From assembly GCF_035944355.1 (NCBI RefSeq), contig NZ_DASZBH010000012.1, forward strand, positions 62,001 through 126,000: DNA of 64,000 nt, read 5' to 3'. The notes beneath the pieces are model-generated. The model did no database searches and had not been told where the DNA came from. It worked only from the letters and a program-made list of their open reading frames with translations. Positions within the stretch are counted from its first letter, which is position 1, and each line of letters opens with the position of its first letter. This DNA is from Frateuria_A sp035944355 (GTDB taxonomy: Bacteria; Pseudomonadota; Gammaproteobacteria; Xanthomonadales; Rhodanobacteraceae). Of the stretch, positions 34,274-43,756 are shown in pieces. The position numbers and the translations under genes were made by a program.

Positions 34274-34392
34274 GCGCCATTCCCGCGAAAGCGGGGCAGG
34301 CGACGTGCGACGTCCGCAAGGGCGAGCGCGGCGAACGATCCATCCGGCCTTCGCACGAGGTCCGGTGGATCGCATTCGCGGGAATGGGCGTC
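34274..34392. repeat. Bipartite palindromic repeat inside the efflux operon
   Basis: Outer arms CATTCCCGCGAA (34278-34289) and TTCGCGGGAATG (34375-34386) are exact complements, flanking an inner imperfect stem GATCCATCCGG (34337-34347)/CCGGTGGATC (34362-34371). The roughly 120-bp element is the only content of the 230-bp gap between the adaptor and first permease genes. This looks like a non-autonomous dispersed palindrome that could fold in the mRNA. Confidence 0.6.
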
Positions 34393-34462
34393 CAGGATGA
34401 GACGCCATTCGTGACATCGGGCGCCCGGCGCTCCCACCCAAATACACGGATCCGGACAAACC

Positions 34463-37400
34463 ATGGGCTTCTCCACCCTCTTCATCCGCCGCCCGATCGC
34501 CACCTCGCTGCTGATGGTGGCGGTGCTGCTGCTGGGCGTGCTCGGCTACCGCCAGCTGCCGGTCTCGGCGTTGCCGGAGATCGACGCGCCGAGCCTGGTC
34601 GTGACCACGCAGTATCCGGGCGCCAGCGCCACCACCATGGCGGCGCTGGTGACCACGCCGCTGGAGCGCCAGTTCGGCCAGATCTCCGGGCTGTCGATCA
34701 TGAGCTCGGATTCGTCGGCCGGGCTGTCCACGATCATCCTGCAGTTCAACATGGACCGCGACATCGACATCGCCGCGCAGGACGTGCAGGCGGCGATCAG
34801 CGCGGCCAAGGGCACGCTGCCCAACAACCTGCCCTACCCGCCGGTGTACAACCGGGTGAACCCGGCCGACGCGCCGATCCTCACCCTGATGCTCACCTCG
34901 GACAGTCGTCAGCTGCGCGAGGTCAACGACCTGGCCGACTCGATCATCGCGCAGAAGCTCTCGCAGGTTCAGGGCGTGGGCCTGGTCTCGATCGCCGGCA
35001 ACGTGCGCCCGGCCGTGCGCGTGCAGGTCAATCCCTCACAGCTGTCCAACCTGGGGCTCACCCTGGAGGACGTGCGCGCCGCGCTGACCGCGGCCAACGT
35101 CAACGCGCCCAAGGGCACGCTGAACGGCGCCACGCAGAGCTACTCGATCGGCACCAACGACCAGCTCACCGACGCGGCCGCCTATGGCCAGACCATCATC
35201 AGCTACAAGGACAACGCGCCGGTGCGGCTGAAGGACGTCGCGCGCGTGGTCGACGGCGTGGAGAACGACCAGCTCGCCGCCTGGGCCAACGGCAAGCCGG
35301 CGGTGCTGCTGGACATCCGTCGCCAGCCTGGCGCCAACATCGTGCAGACGGTGCAGCAGATCCGCGCGGTGCTGCCGCAGCTGCAGGCGGTGCTGCCGGC
35401 GGACGTGCACCTGAACGTGTTCGCCGACCGCACGGTGACCATCCGCGCCTCGGTGCACGATGTGGAGTTCACGCTGATCCTCACCGTGTGCCTGGTGGTG
35501 GCGGTCATCTTCGTGTTCCTGCGTCGGCTGTGGGCCACGGTGATCCCCTCGGTGGCGGTGCCGCTGTCGCTGCTGGGCACCTTCGGCGTGATGGCGTTCA
35601 CGGGCATGTCGCTGGACAACCTCTCGCTGATGGCGCTGACCGTGGCCACCGGCTTCGTGGTCGACGATGCGATCGTGATGATCGAGAACATCGTGCGCTA
35701 CATCGAGCAGGGCAAGAGCGGCAAGGAGGCCGCCGAGATCGGCGCCAAGGAAATCGGCTTCACGGTGCTGTCGCTGACCGTTTCGCTGATCGCGGTGTTC
35801 CTGCCGCTGCTGCTGATGCCCGGCGTCACCGGCCGCCTGTTCCACGAGTTCGCCTGGGTGCTGACCATCGCGGTGGCGATCTCGATGCTGGTGTCGCTGA
35901 CGCTGACGCCGATGATGTGCGCCTACCTCTTGAAGCCGGACCAGCTCCCGGAGGGCGACGACGCGCACGAGCGCCATGCCGCGGCCGGCAAGCGGGGCGT
36001 GTGGCTGCGCACGGTGGACTTCTACGGCCGCACGCTGGACTGGGTGCTCGACCATCGCCGCCTGACCATGCTGGTAGCCGGCGCCACCGTGGCGATCACG
36101 GTGATCCTCTACGTGGTGATCCCCAAGGGCCTGTTGCCCGAGCAGGACACCGGCCTGGTCACCGGCGTGGTGCAGGCGGACGAGAACATCGCCTTTCCGC
36201 AGATGGAGCAGCGGACCAAGGCGGTGGCCGACGCGTTGCACAAGGATCCGGCCGTCTCTGGCGTGGCCGCCTTCATCGGCGCCGGTTCGATCAATCCCAC
36301 CCTCAACCAGGGCCAGCTCTCGATCGTGCTGAAGGATCGCAGTGACCGCGGCGGTCTGGACCAGGTGCTGCCGCGCCTGCAGCAGGCGGTCGCCGGCATC
36401 CCGGGTGTGGCGCTGTATCTCAAGCCCGTGCAGGACGTGACGCTCGATACCCGCGTGGCCGCCACCGAATACCAGTACTCGCTGTCGGAAGTGAACTCCA
36501 CCGACCTGGCCAAGCGCGCCGAGCAGATGACCCAGGCGCTGCGCCAGCGCCCGGAACTGGCCGACGTGGACAACAACCTGGCCGACCAAGGCAACGCGCT
36601 CAAGCTGACCATCGATCGCGAGAAGGCCAGCCGCCTGGGCGTGCCGGTGCAGACCATCGACGACACCCTGTACGACGCCTTCGGACAGCGCCAGATCTCC
36701 ACCATCTTCACCCAGCTGAACCAGTACCGCGTGGTGCTGGAAGTGGCGCCGGAGTTCCGCTCCAGCCGCGACCTGCTCAACAAGCTCACCGTGCGCGGCA
36801 ACGGCAACGGCGCCCTGACCGGCTCGACCGCCACCAGCTTCGGCCAGCTGACCTCGGCCAACTCGGCGACGCCCGCAGGCATCGGCAACACCGGCAACGT
36901 CGGCTTCCAGGTCGGCGCCGGCGGCACCATCCCGATCGCCTCGCTGGCCACCGCCGAAGTCACCGCCTCGCCGCTGGTGGTCAGCCACCAGCAGCAGCTG
37001 CCGGCGGTGACGCTGTCGTTCAACCTGGCGCCGGGCTATTCGCTGTCGCAGGCGGTCGAGGCGATCCACGAAGTGGAGGCGCAGCTGAACTTCCCGCCGC
37101 AGGTGCGCGGCGAGTTCATCGGCAAGGCGGCCGAGTTCAACAACTCCTTGGGCGACGAGGTTCTGCTGCTGCTCGCCGCGATCGTGGTGATCTACATCGT
37201 GCTGGGCGTGCTCTACGAGAGCTACATCCACCCGCTGACGATCATCTCGACCCTGCCGCCGGCCGGCGTGGGCGCGCTGCTGGCGCTGATCCTGTGCGGC
37301 ATGAGCCTGTCGGTGGACGGCATCGTGGGCATCGTGCTGCTGATCGGTATCGTCAAGAAGAACGCGATCATGATGATCGACTTCGCGATCGAGGCGCAGC

Positions 37401-37705
37401 GCGACGGGCTCAATGCCCGCGACGCGATCCGCCGCGCCTGCCTCTTGCGCTTCCGTCCGATCATGATGACCACCGCCGCAGCCATGCTGGGCGCCTTGCC
37501 GCTGGCGCTGGGCAACGGCATCGGCGCGGAGCTGCGCCGGCCGCTGGGCGTGTCCATTGTCGGCGGCCTGCTGCTGTCGCAGCTGGTGACGCTGTACACC
37601 ACGCCGGTGATCTACCTGTACATGGAGCGCTTCTCCGACTGGCTGCGGCTGCGCCGCGAGCGGCGGGCGCTGGAGCGGGCCCAGGCCGACGCGCGCGCGG
37701 TGTAG
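34463..37705 (+). CDS. RND multidrug efflux permease (MdtB-like)
   Basis: A 1080-aa inner-membrane proton/drug antiporter with 12 membrane helices. It starts MGFSTLFIRRPIATSLLMV. First large periplasmic loop about 35-330; TM4 carries the proton-relay pair in TGFVVDDAIVMIEN; second loop about 560-870. The two-fold repeat is shown by IVLLIGIVKKNAIMMIDFA and the later TTAAAMLGALPLALG. The second loop has a low-complexity Gly/Thr/Ser insert (near 790-830). Together with the second permease it should form a heteromeric MdtB2C-type pump; typical substrates are bile salts, novobiocin and metals, which is family knowledge only. Confidence 0.95.
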   Translation: MGFSTLFIRRPIATSLLMVAVLLLGVLGYRQLPVSALPEIDAPSLVVTTQYPGASATTMAALVTTPLERQFGQISGLSIMSSDSSAGLSTIILQFNMDRDIDIAAQDVQAAISAAKGTLPNNLPYPPVYNRVNPADAPILTLMLTSDSRQLREVNDLADSIIAQKLSQVQGVGLVSIAGNVRPAVRVQVNPSQLSNLGLTLEDVRAALTAANVNAPKGTLNGATQSYSIGTNDQLTDAAAYGQTIISYKDNAPVRLKDVARVVDGVENDQLAAWANGKPAVLLDIRRQPGANIVQTVQQIRAVLPQLQAVLPADVHLNVFADRTVTIRASVHDVEFTLILTVCLVVAVIFVFLRRLWATVIPSVAVPLSLLGTFGVMAFTGMSLDNLSLMALTVATGFVVDDAIVMIENIVRYIEQGKSGKEAAEIGAKEIGFTVLSLTVSLIAVFLPLLLMPGVTGRLFHEFAWVLTIAVAISMLVSLTLTPMMCAYLLKPDQLPEGDDAHERHAAAGKRGVWLRTVDFYGRTLDWVLDHRRLTMLVAGATVAITVILYVVIPKGLLPEQDTGLVTGVVQADENIAFPQMEQRTKAVADALHKDPAVSGVAAFIGAGSINPTLNQGQLSIVLKDRSDRGGLDQVLPRLQQAVAGIPGVALYLKPVQDVTLDTRVAATEYQYSLSEVNSTDLAKRAEQMTQALRQRPELADVDNNLADQGNALKLTIDREKASRLGVPVQTIDDTLYDAFGQRQISTIFTQLNQYRVVLEVAPEFRSSRDLLNKLTVRGNGNGALTGSTATSFGQLTSANSATPAGIGNTGNVGFQVGAGGTIPIASLATAEVTASPLVVSHQQQLPAVTLSFNLAPGYSLSQAVEAIHEVEAQLNFPPQVRGEFIGKAAEFNNSLGDEVLLLLAAIVVIYIVLGVLYESYIHPLTIISTLPPAGVGALLALILCGMSLSVDGIVGIVLLIGIVKKNAIMMIDFAIEAQRDGLNARDAIRRACLLRFRPIMMTTAAAMLGALPLALGNGIGAELRRPLGVSIVGGLLLSQLVTLYTTPVIYLYMERFSDWLRLRRERRALERAQADARAV

Positions 37706-37763
37706 CGTTCCTGCTCCTGCTGGTGCGGCCTGGCGGGAGCATGCGTGGCGCAGCGCTCCTGCT

Positions 37764-37800
37764 CCCTCTCCCCTCCGGGGAGAGGGTTGGGGTGAGGGGC
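37764..37800. repeat. CCCTCTCC hairpin repeat between the two permease genes
   Basis: CCCTCTCCCC (37764-37773) and GGGGAGAGGG (37777-37786) with loop TCC, followed by TTGGGGTGAGGGG. It is almost identical to the repeat after the second permease (41094-41130). Another part of the same gap, GCTTCCGATCGCCTGC at 37854-37869, matches the end of the large repeat at 41167-41398. The 265-bp gap contains no gene. Confidence 0.65.
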
Positions 37801-37970
37801 GGGGCTCGCGGGGTCGGTCGTGGCCTCCGCGCGACTTTGCTCGCCTGCGGCGGGCTTCCGATCGCCTGCCGGCGCTCGGGTACCCGCGATGCGGATCAAC
37901 CGATTGGCCTGATGCGCGTTAGCACGGCGATGCCGCGTATCCTGTCCTCTTTTGCCCGCCACGCCGTCGC

Positions 37971-40900
37971 ATGAACATCTCCGGCCCCTTCATCCGCCGC
38001 CCGATCGGCACCTCGCTGCTGGCCGCGGGCGTGCTCATCGCCGGCATCATCTGCTATGCGCTCTTGGGCGTGGCGGCGTTGCCGCAGATGCAGTTCCCGG
38101 TGATCTTCGTGCAGGCGCAGGAGGCCGGCGCCGATGCCAGCACCATGGCCTCCACCGTGGCCGCGCCGCTGGAGCGCCACCTGGGCCAGGTGCCGGGCAT
38201 CGACTCCATGCGCTCGCGCAGTTCGGAGGGCAGCGCCTCGGTGTTTCTCATGTTCCGCGGCGGCACCGACCTGGATGCCGCGGCGCGCGACGTGCAGGCG
38301 GCGATCAATGCGGCCGCGCCGGACCTGCCGCCGGGGCTGAACAGCCCGCCCAGCTACCAGAAGGCCAATCCCAACGACGATCCGATCATCGCCTTCGCGC
38401 TGACCTCCGATACGCAGTCGGCGGCCGATCTGTACAACGCGGCCGACAGCCTGCTGGCGCAACGGCTGCGCCAGCTGCCGGGCGTGTCCTCGGTGGAGAT
38501 CGCCGGCGCAGCCACGCCGGCGATCCGCGTGGATGTGGACCTGCATGCGCTCAACGCCATGGGCCTGTCGCCCGACCAGCTGCGCAACGCGCTGACCGCG
38601 GCCAACGTCACTTCGCCGCAGGGCTTCCTGTCCAACGGCAGGACCACCATGGCGATCACCGCCAACGACCAGCTGCACACCGCCGAGGATTTCGCCGGGC
38701 TGGTGGTCGCGGTGCGCAATCACGTGCCGGTGCGGCTGTCGGAGGTGGCGCACGTCTATGCCGGCCAGCAGGACGCCTTCCAGGCGGCCTGGTTCCAGGG
38801 CAAGCCGGCGGTGCTGATGTACGTCTACAGGAAGGCCGATGCCAACGTCATCGCCACCGTGGACAGCGTCAAGGCGCAGGTGCCGGCGCTGCGTGCGTAT
38901 CTCTCGCCGGGCACGACGCTCACGCCGTACTTCGACGGCACGCCGACCATCCGCGCCTCGCTGCACGAGGTGCAGGCGACCTTGCTCATCTCGCTGGCGA
39001 TGGTCGTGCTGACGATGGCGCTGTTCCTGCGCCGGCTCGCGCCCACGCTGATCGCCGCGCTCACCGTGCCGCTGTCGCTGGCCGGCGCGTTCGTGGTGAT
39101 GTACGTGCTCGGCTACACGCTCAACAACCTCACCCTGCTGGCGCTGGTGATCGCGATCGGCTTCGTGGTGGACGATGCGATCGTGGTGATCGAGAACGTG
39201 ATCCGCCACATCGACGCGGGCATGCCGCGTTTCGAGGCAGCGCTCACCGGCGCGCGCGAGATCGGCTTCACTATCGTCTCGATCACCGCCTCGCTGATCG
39301 CGGTGTTCATTCCGCTGCTGTTCGCGCCGGGCATCACCGGCATGTTCATGCACGAGTTCACGGTGACGCTGGTGGCGGCCATCGCCATGTCGGCGCTGAT
39401 CTCGCTGACGCTGACGCCCTCGCTGTGCGGCTTGTTCCTGCGCGGGCACGAGACCGCGCGGCCCTCGCGCCTGGGCGCGGCGCTGGACCGCTTCCACGCC
39501 GGCATGCTCGGCATCTACACCCGCGCGCTGGACTTCGCGCTGCGCCACGCGCTGGCGCTCTCGCTGACGCCGCTGGTGCTGATCGTGGCGACCTTCTTCC
39601 TGTTCGGCATGGTCAAGTCGGGGCTGTTCCCGCCGCAGGACACCGGGTTGATCTGGGGCCGCGCCACCTCCAGCGCGACGGTGTCGTTCCAGGATGCGAT
39701 GGCGCGACAGGAGCGGCTGACCCGCATGCTGCTGGCCGACCCGGACGTCAAGGCGGTCGGTTCGCGGCTGGGCACCAGCCGGCAGGGCACCGCCGGAGCG
39801 TTCAACATCGAGCTCAGGACGCTTGGCGAGGGCCGGCGCGAGGACACCTTCACCGTGCTCGCCCGGCTATCGGCCAAGGCCGCCCGCTACCCCGACCTCA
39901 ACCTGCGCCTGCGTCCGATCCAGGACCTGCCCAGCGGCAGCGGCGGCGGTGGCAACCAGGGCGCGCAGTACCAGGTTTCGCTGCAGGGCAACGACCTGCA
40001 GGAGCTGCAGACGTGGCTGCCCAGGCTGGTCGAGGCGCTGAAGAAGAATCCCAAGCTCAAGGACGTCGGCAGCGACATCGACGAGGCCGGCCTGCGCCAG
40101 AACGTGGTGGTCGACCGCGACAAGGCGGCGCGCCTGGGGGTGTCCATCGGGACCATCGACGGGGCGCTCTACAACGCCTTCGGCCAGCGCCAGGTGTCGA
40201 CCATCTACTCGGACATCAACCAGTACAAGGTGGTGATCAACGCGCTGCCTTCGCAGACCGCCACGCCCGCGGCGATCGACCGCATCTACGTGCGCTCGGA
40301 CGCCGGCAAGATGATTCCGCTGGGTGCGCTGGCGCGCCAGGAGCCGGGCCTGGCGCCTTCGGAGGTGACGCACCAGGACCAGTACACGACGATGGACCTG
40401 TCCTTCAATCTCGCCGACGGCGTGAGCATGGGCGAGGCCATGGCGATCATCCAGCGCACCGCCGAGGGCCTGCGCATGCCCGGCGACATCCGCCTCAACG
40501 TAGGCGGCGACTTCCGCCGCTTCATGGAGACCCAGAGCGGCATGGGCTGGCTGATCCTGGCGGCGATCCTCACCGTGTACATCGTGCTGGGCATGCTCTA
40601 CGAGAGCCTGATCCACCCGGTGACCATCCTCTCCACGCTGCCGGCGGCGGGCGTGGGCGCGTTGCTGGCGCTGTGGCTGACCGGGACGGAGCTGTCGGTG
40701 ATCTCGCAGATCGCGCTGGTGCTGTTGATCGGCATCGTCAAGAAGAACGCGATCATGATGATCGACTTCGCGCTGGTGGCCGAGCGCGAGCACGGCAAGA
40801 GTCCGCTGGAGGCGGCGCGCGAGGCGTGCATCGTGCGTTTCCGGCCGATCATGATGACCACCATGGTGGCGATCCTGGCCGCATTGCCGATCGCGATCGG

Positions 40901-41084
40901 CCTGGGCGAGGGTTCGGAGCTGCGCCGGCCGCTGGGCATCGCGCTGATCGGCGGCCTGCTCATCTCGCAGAGCCTGACCCTGCTCAGCACGCCGGCGCTG
41001 TACGTGATCTTCTCGTGCCTGTCCGCACGCTGGCGGGCTTGGCGCGCGCGGCACCGCCGTCGCGAAGTCGTCCAGGCCTCCTGA
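37971..41084 (+). CDS. RND multidrug efflux permease (MdtC-like)
   Basis: A 1037-aa paralogue of the preceding permease, co-oriented after a 265-bp gap. It starts MNISGPFIRRPIGTSLLAAG and shows the same 12-helix duplicated design, with TM4 IGFVVDDAIVVIEN, periplasmic loops (about 35-330 and 550-855), and IALVLLIGIVKKNAIMMIDF in the second half. It is shorter than the MdtB-like protein and lacks its Gly/Thr insert. A separate promoter in the gap is possible but not seen. It is the last gene of the pump operon. Confidence 0.95.
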   Translation: MNISGPFIRRPIGTSLLAAGVLIAGIICYALLGVAALPQMQFPVIFVQAQEAGADASTMASTVAAPLERHLGQVPGIDSMRSRSSEGSASVFLMFRGGTDLDAAARDVQAAINAAAPDLPPGLNSPPSYQKANPNDDPIIAFALTSDTQSAADLYNAADSLLAQRLRQLPGVSSVEIAGAATPAIRVDVDLHALNAMGLSPDQLRNALTAANVTSPQGFLSNGRTTMAITANDQLHTAEDFAGLVVAVRNHVPVRLSEVAHVYAGQQDAFQAAWFQGKPAVLMYVYRKADANVIATVDSVKAQVPALRAYLSPGTTLTPYFDGTPTIRASLHEVQATLLISLAMVVLTMALFLRRLAPTLIAALTVPLSLAGAFVVMYVLGYTLNNLTLLALVIAIGFVVDDAIVVIENVIRHIDAGMPRFEAALTGAREIGFTIVSITASLIAVFIPLLFAPGITGMFMHEFTVTLVAAIAMSALISLTLTPSLCGLFLRGHETARPSRLGAALDRFHAGMLGIYTRALDFALRHALALSLTPLVLIVATFFLFGMVKSGLFPPQDTGLIWGRATSSATVSFQDAMARQERLTRMLLADPDVKAVGSRLGTSRQGTAGAFNIELRTLGEGRREDTFTVLARLSAKAARYPDLNLRLRPIQDLPSGSGGGGNQGAQYQVSLQGNDLQELQTWLPRLVEALKKNPKLKDVGSDIDEAGLRQNVVVDRDKAARLGVSIGTIDGALYNAFGQRQVSTIYSDINQYKVVINALPSQTATPAAIDRIYVRSDAGKMIPLGALARQEPGLAPSEVTHQDQYTTMDLSFNLADGVSMGEAMAIIQRTAEGLRMPGDIRLNVGGDFRRFMETQSGMGWLILAAILTVYIVLGMLYESLIHPVTILSTLPAAGVGALLALWLTGTELSVISQIALVLLIGIVKKNAIMMIDFALVAEREHGKSPLEAAREACIVRFRPIMMTTMVAILAALPIAIGLGEGSELRRPLGIALIGGLLISQSLTLLSTPALYVIFSCLSARWRAWRARHRRREVVQAS

Positions 41085-41093
41085 GTCCGTGCT

Positions 41094-41150
41094 CCCTCTC
41101 CCCTGCGGGGAGAGGGTTGGGGTGAGGGGACGGGGCTCGCGGGGAAGGGG
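41094..41150. repeat. CCCTCTCC hairpin repeat after the efflux operon
   Basis: CCCTCTCCCC (41094-41103)/GGGGAGAGGG (41107-41116) with loop TGC and the same TTGGGGTGAGGGG-CGGGGCTCGCGGGG tail as the copy at 37764. It begins ten bases after the stop codon, where it could end transcription. Confidence 0.7.
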
Positions 41151-41166
41151 ATATCTTGTTTGGCGC

Positions 41167-41398
41167 TCTTGCGAGACACCCTTCCGTGATTTGGTCGGGC
41201 GCGAAGAGCTTCCGATCGCCTGCGGCGCTCGGGTCACTTTCTTTGCTGGCCCAAAGAAAGTAACCAAAGAAACGGCCTCACTAAGCCCGGTGAGGGATAA
41301 GAGCTAGGCGCCTTTTCGCCTTGTCGGGCGAATCTCTCGCTCTTAGAGGAGCTGCAGCCGCTTTGCCGCGGGCGCTCGGGAGCTGAGGAAAGGGAGGG
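41167..41398. repeat. Large inverted repeat, left arm (copy A)
   Basis: About 230 bp nearly complementary to copy B at 41610-41828. Landmarks are CTTGCGAGAC at the outer end, GCTTCCGATCGCCTGCGGCG, the internal palindrome ACTTTCTTTGCTGGCCCAAAG, GGCCTCACTAAGCCCGGTGA and GAGGAGCTGCAGCCGCTTTG at the inner end. Differences from B are short and clustered near 41315-41340. There is no gene; frames that read as VTFFAGPKKVTKE are the usual spurious translation of this widespread repeat. Confidence 0.8.
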
Positions 41399-41609
41399 TT
41401 GGTTGCCGTGTGCGGCCCTTCGCACGGGTCAGGCCAGCGGAGTGCCCATGCGGCGAAGGGTTCCTTTGGGCCGGCGGCGTCTGCCGAACGCGCCGTAGAG
41501 CGGCTTCAGCCTATCAGGCGAACTCAAATCTAATCTTTGCTTTCGTAGAAGGAAGTAACGCAAGCGACCAAAAAGCCGACGCCATCAACCACACTGCATG
41601 CCCCCCTGG
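41399..41609. other. Unique spacer between the repeat arms
   Basis: About 210 bp with lower GC than its surroundings in the second half (for example ACTCAAATCTAATCTTTGC near 41525). No convincing coding frame, start site or hairpin was seen. It would be the loop of the large inverted repeat if the arms paired. Confidence 0.5.
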
Positions 41610-41828
41610 CCTCAGCTCCCGAGCGGCCGCGGCAAAGCGGCTGCAGCTCCTCTAAGAGCATGCGACGTACCAAGCAAGGCGAGGCGGCACCTAGCTCTTA
41701 TCCCTCACCGGGCTTAGTGAGGCCGTTTCTTTGGTTACTTTCTTTGGGCCAGCAAAGAAAGTGATCCGAGCGCCGCAGGCGATCGGAAGCTCTTCGTACC
41801 CGACCAATGACGGAAAGGTCTCGCAAGA
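41610..41828. repeat. Large inverted repeat, right arm (copy B)
   Basis: Reverse-complement copy of 41167-41398, beginning CCTCAGCTCCCGAGCGGCCG and ending GGTCTCGCAAG. It contains TCTTTGGTTACTTTCTTTGG and the palindromic GGGCCAGCAAAG segment. Its 3' two thirds are repeated again, in direct orientation, as copy C. Confidence 0.8.
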
Positions 41829-41838
41829 ACGGCAGCCG

Positions 41839-41977
41839 GCAAGGCGAGGCGGCACCTGGCTCTTATCCCTCACCGGGTTTAGTGAGGCCGTTTCTTTGGT
41901 TACTTTCTTTGGGCGCAGGCGATCGGAAGCTCTTCGTGCCGACCAAATGACGGAAAGGTCTCGCAAGAACGGCAGCG
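41839..41977. repeat. Third partial repeat (copy C), direct to copy B
   Basis: Direct repeat of 41674-41837 with a deletion of about 26 bp after TTTCTTTGGGC (the CCAGCAAAGAAAGTGATCCG part is missing) and single-base changes. It ends GGTCTCGCAAGAACGGCAGC, matching the end of copy B. The three copies fill almost all of the space between the pump operon and the phosphoesterase gene. Confidence 0.75.
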
Positions 41978-42000
41978 AAACGCCGCAGGAGGTCAGGACA

Positions 42001-43692
42001 TCAGGCAACGTCGTCGAATTGCAGCGCCGCCGTGAGATCGCCCGGGGGCGGCCCGCCGGCGGCCCGCATGGCTTCCTCGCGCAGCGTGAGCCCTGGCAGT
42101 TTGCGCAGGCCGAAGCGGCGGGTCAGGAAGCGGGCGATCGAGCCGGTGTCGTAGACGGTGTGGTCGACGTGGCCCTTCTTGGCGTGCGGCGACACGATGA
42201 TCGCCGGGATGCGCGAGCCCGGTCCCCAGCGGTCGCCCTTGGGCGGCGCCACGTGGTCCCACCAGCCGCCGTTCTCGTCCACGGTGATGACGATGAGCAG
42301 GCCGGGCCATGCGGGCGATGCCTGCAGGGCCTCGACCACGGCCATGATGTGGCGGTCGCCGGCGTCCACGTCGGAATAGCCGGCGTGCATGTTGAGATCG
42401 CCCTGGGGCTTGTAGAAGCTGACCGCCGGAAGCTGGTCGGCCGCGACCGCGGCCAGGAAGTGGTTGGTGGCCGCGGTCTGGCCCACGCCGGCATCGCGCA
42501 GGTGCTTGGTGCGCGCGGCGGTGCCCGGCGCATAGGCGGCGAAATAGTTGAGCGGCTGGTGGTGCGGCTGGAAATTGGGCCGTTGCGGGAACTCGCGCTG
42601 GTCGCCGTCGCCCTGGCCGTCCAGCGCGAGCTGCCAGCCGCCGGCATACCAGGCCCAGTCGACGCCGGCTTCGGAGAGCACCTCGCCGATCGTGTCGTGC
42701 TTCTGCGGCGGCACGGTGTTGGGGCTGTGCGGGTCGGCGCGGGTCGGGTCGTTCGGGTCCTTGGAGAACCCCGGCGCGTAGGGCGGACCCATCGTGTTGA
42801 CCGCCCAGAAGTCTGGCGTGAGCGTGTTCGGCGTCAGCGCCTCGGGCCTGCCCTGCATGGCGCTGGCGGGCGAGTCGTGCGCCATCTTCAGGTGGATGTC
42901 GGTGGCCTCGCCGCTGACCGTCTGCGCGATGTTGAAGCGCGCCGGGCTTTGATCGGCATGCGGGTAGTAGGGCGGCTGCGCGGCGACGAGGTACTGGTGG
43001 TTGAGGAAGGAGCCGCCGAAGGCGCCCATGAAGAAGTGGTCGCACAGGGTGTACTGGCGGGCCAGCTGCCACAGGCGCAGGTTGGCCGCGTTGTCGCCGT
43101 AGTAGCCCATCACCAGCGCGCCCGAATCGCCCCAGGCGACGAAGCCGTCGTTCCTGCCGCCGTTGATCTGCAGCTGGTTCTCGTAGAAACGGTGCCAAAG
43201 GTCGCGCGTGACCACGCCTTGCGGCAGCGGCTCGCCGGCGCCGGTGCGCAGCGCCCAGGGCGCATTGGGCAGGCCGGTGAGGTCTTCCTGGCGCACCACG
43301 TAGCTCTTGTGGTTGACCACCTGTTCGTGCGGCGCCACGCCGTGCCACACCGGCGGCAGTTCGGTAAGCAGCGAGCCGTCGCGGTCGCGCTGGCGGTACT
43401 GCCCGGGCTTGAGCGCGGACAGCGGCTCGGCCACGCCGGGGAAATCGGCGAACAGGTTGTTGAAGCTGCGGTTCTCGGCGTAGATCACCACCACGCGCTG
43501 GATGCGCTCGCGCAGCAGGGCGTCCAGCTTCGTCGCGGCGGGCACGGTCGCCGCGGTGGCGGTGCCGGCCTCGATGGCCGTGCCGCCCAGCGCCAGGCCG
43601 GCACCGGCAGCGGCCAGCCCGCCGAGCAGGCGGCGGCGTTGCGGATCGGCAGGTTGGTCGCCGGTGTCGGGGGGCAGGGGCAGGTCGGACAT
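42001..43692 (-). CDS. Tat-exported phosphoesterase/acid phosphatase (AcpA/PLC family)
   Basis: A 563-aa secreted phosphoesterase. The ATG at 43692, with GAGGAA upstream, is preferred to one at 43713. A twin-arginine signal RRRLLGGLAAAGAGLALGG is followed by the mature enzyme. Metal-binding and catalytic motifs of the alkaline-phosphatase-like phosphoesterase family are present: YAENRSFNNLF (near 73), SFLNHQYLV, and VDENGGWWDHVAPP near 470. Likely periplasmic; substrates could be phospholipid head groups or phosphomonoesters. Its stop is 24 bp from the repeat block, and no T-rich terminator is present. Confidence 0.88.
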   Translation of the reverse strand: MSDLPLPPDTGDQPADPQRRRLLGGLAAAGAGLALGGTAIEAGTATAATVPAATKLDALLRERIQRVVVIYAENRSFNNLFADFPGVAEPLSALKPGQYRQRDRDGSLLTELPPVWHGVAPHEQVVNHKSYVVRQEDLTGLPNAPWALRTGAGEPLPQGVVTRDLWHRFYENQLQINGGRNDGFVAWGDSGALVMGYYGDNAANLRLWQLARQYTLCDHFFMGAFGGSFLNHQYLVAAQPPYYPHADQSPARFNIAQTVSGEATDIHLKMAHDSPASAMQGRPEALTPNTLTPDFWAVNTMGPPYAPGFSKDPNDPTRADPHSPNTVPPQKHDTIGEVLSEAGVDWAWYAGGWQLALDGQGDGDQREFPQRPNFQPHHQPLNYFAAYAPGTAARTKHLRDAGVGQTAATNHFLAAVAADQLPAVSFYKPQGDLNMHAGYSDVDAGDRHIMAVVEALQASPAWPGLLIVITVDENGGWWDHVAPPKGDRWGPGSRIPAIIVSPHAKKGHVDHTVYDTGSIARFLTRRFGLRKLPGLTLREEAMRAAGGPPPGDLTAALQFDDVA

Positions 43693-43756
43693 CGCTCGGG
43701 ATTCCTCGGACATCGAAGCGGTGAGTATGCCGGCATCCGGCACGGGACGGTCCGCC

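Noticed and set aside
37706..37970. Possible small gene between the two RND permeases
   Set aside because: The gap is repeat sequence; open frames overlap the hairpin and have no start signal.
41218..42008. Overlapping frames reading VTFFAGPKKVTKETASLSPVRDKS and similar
   Set aside because: They are translations of the repeated DNA in copies A-C; the same peptide appears in several frames and orientations, with no ribosome binding site.
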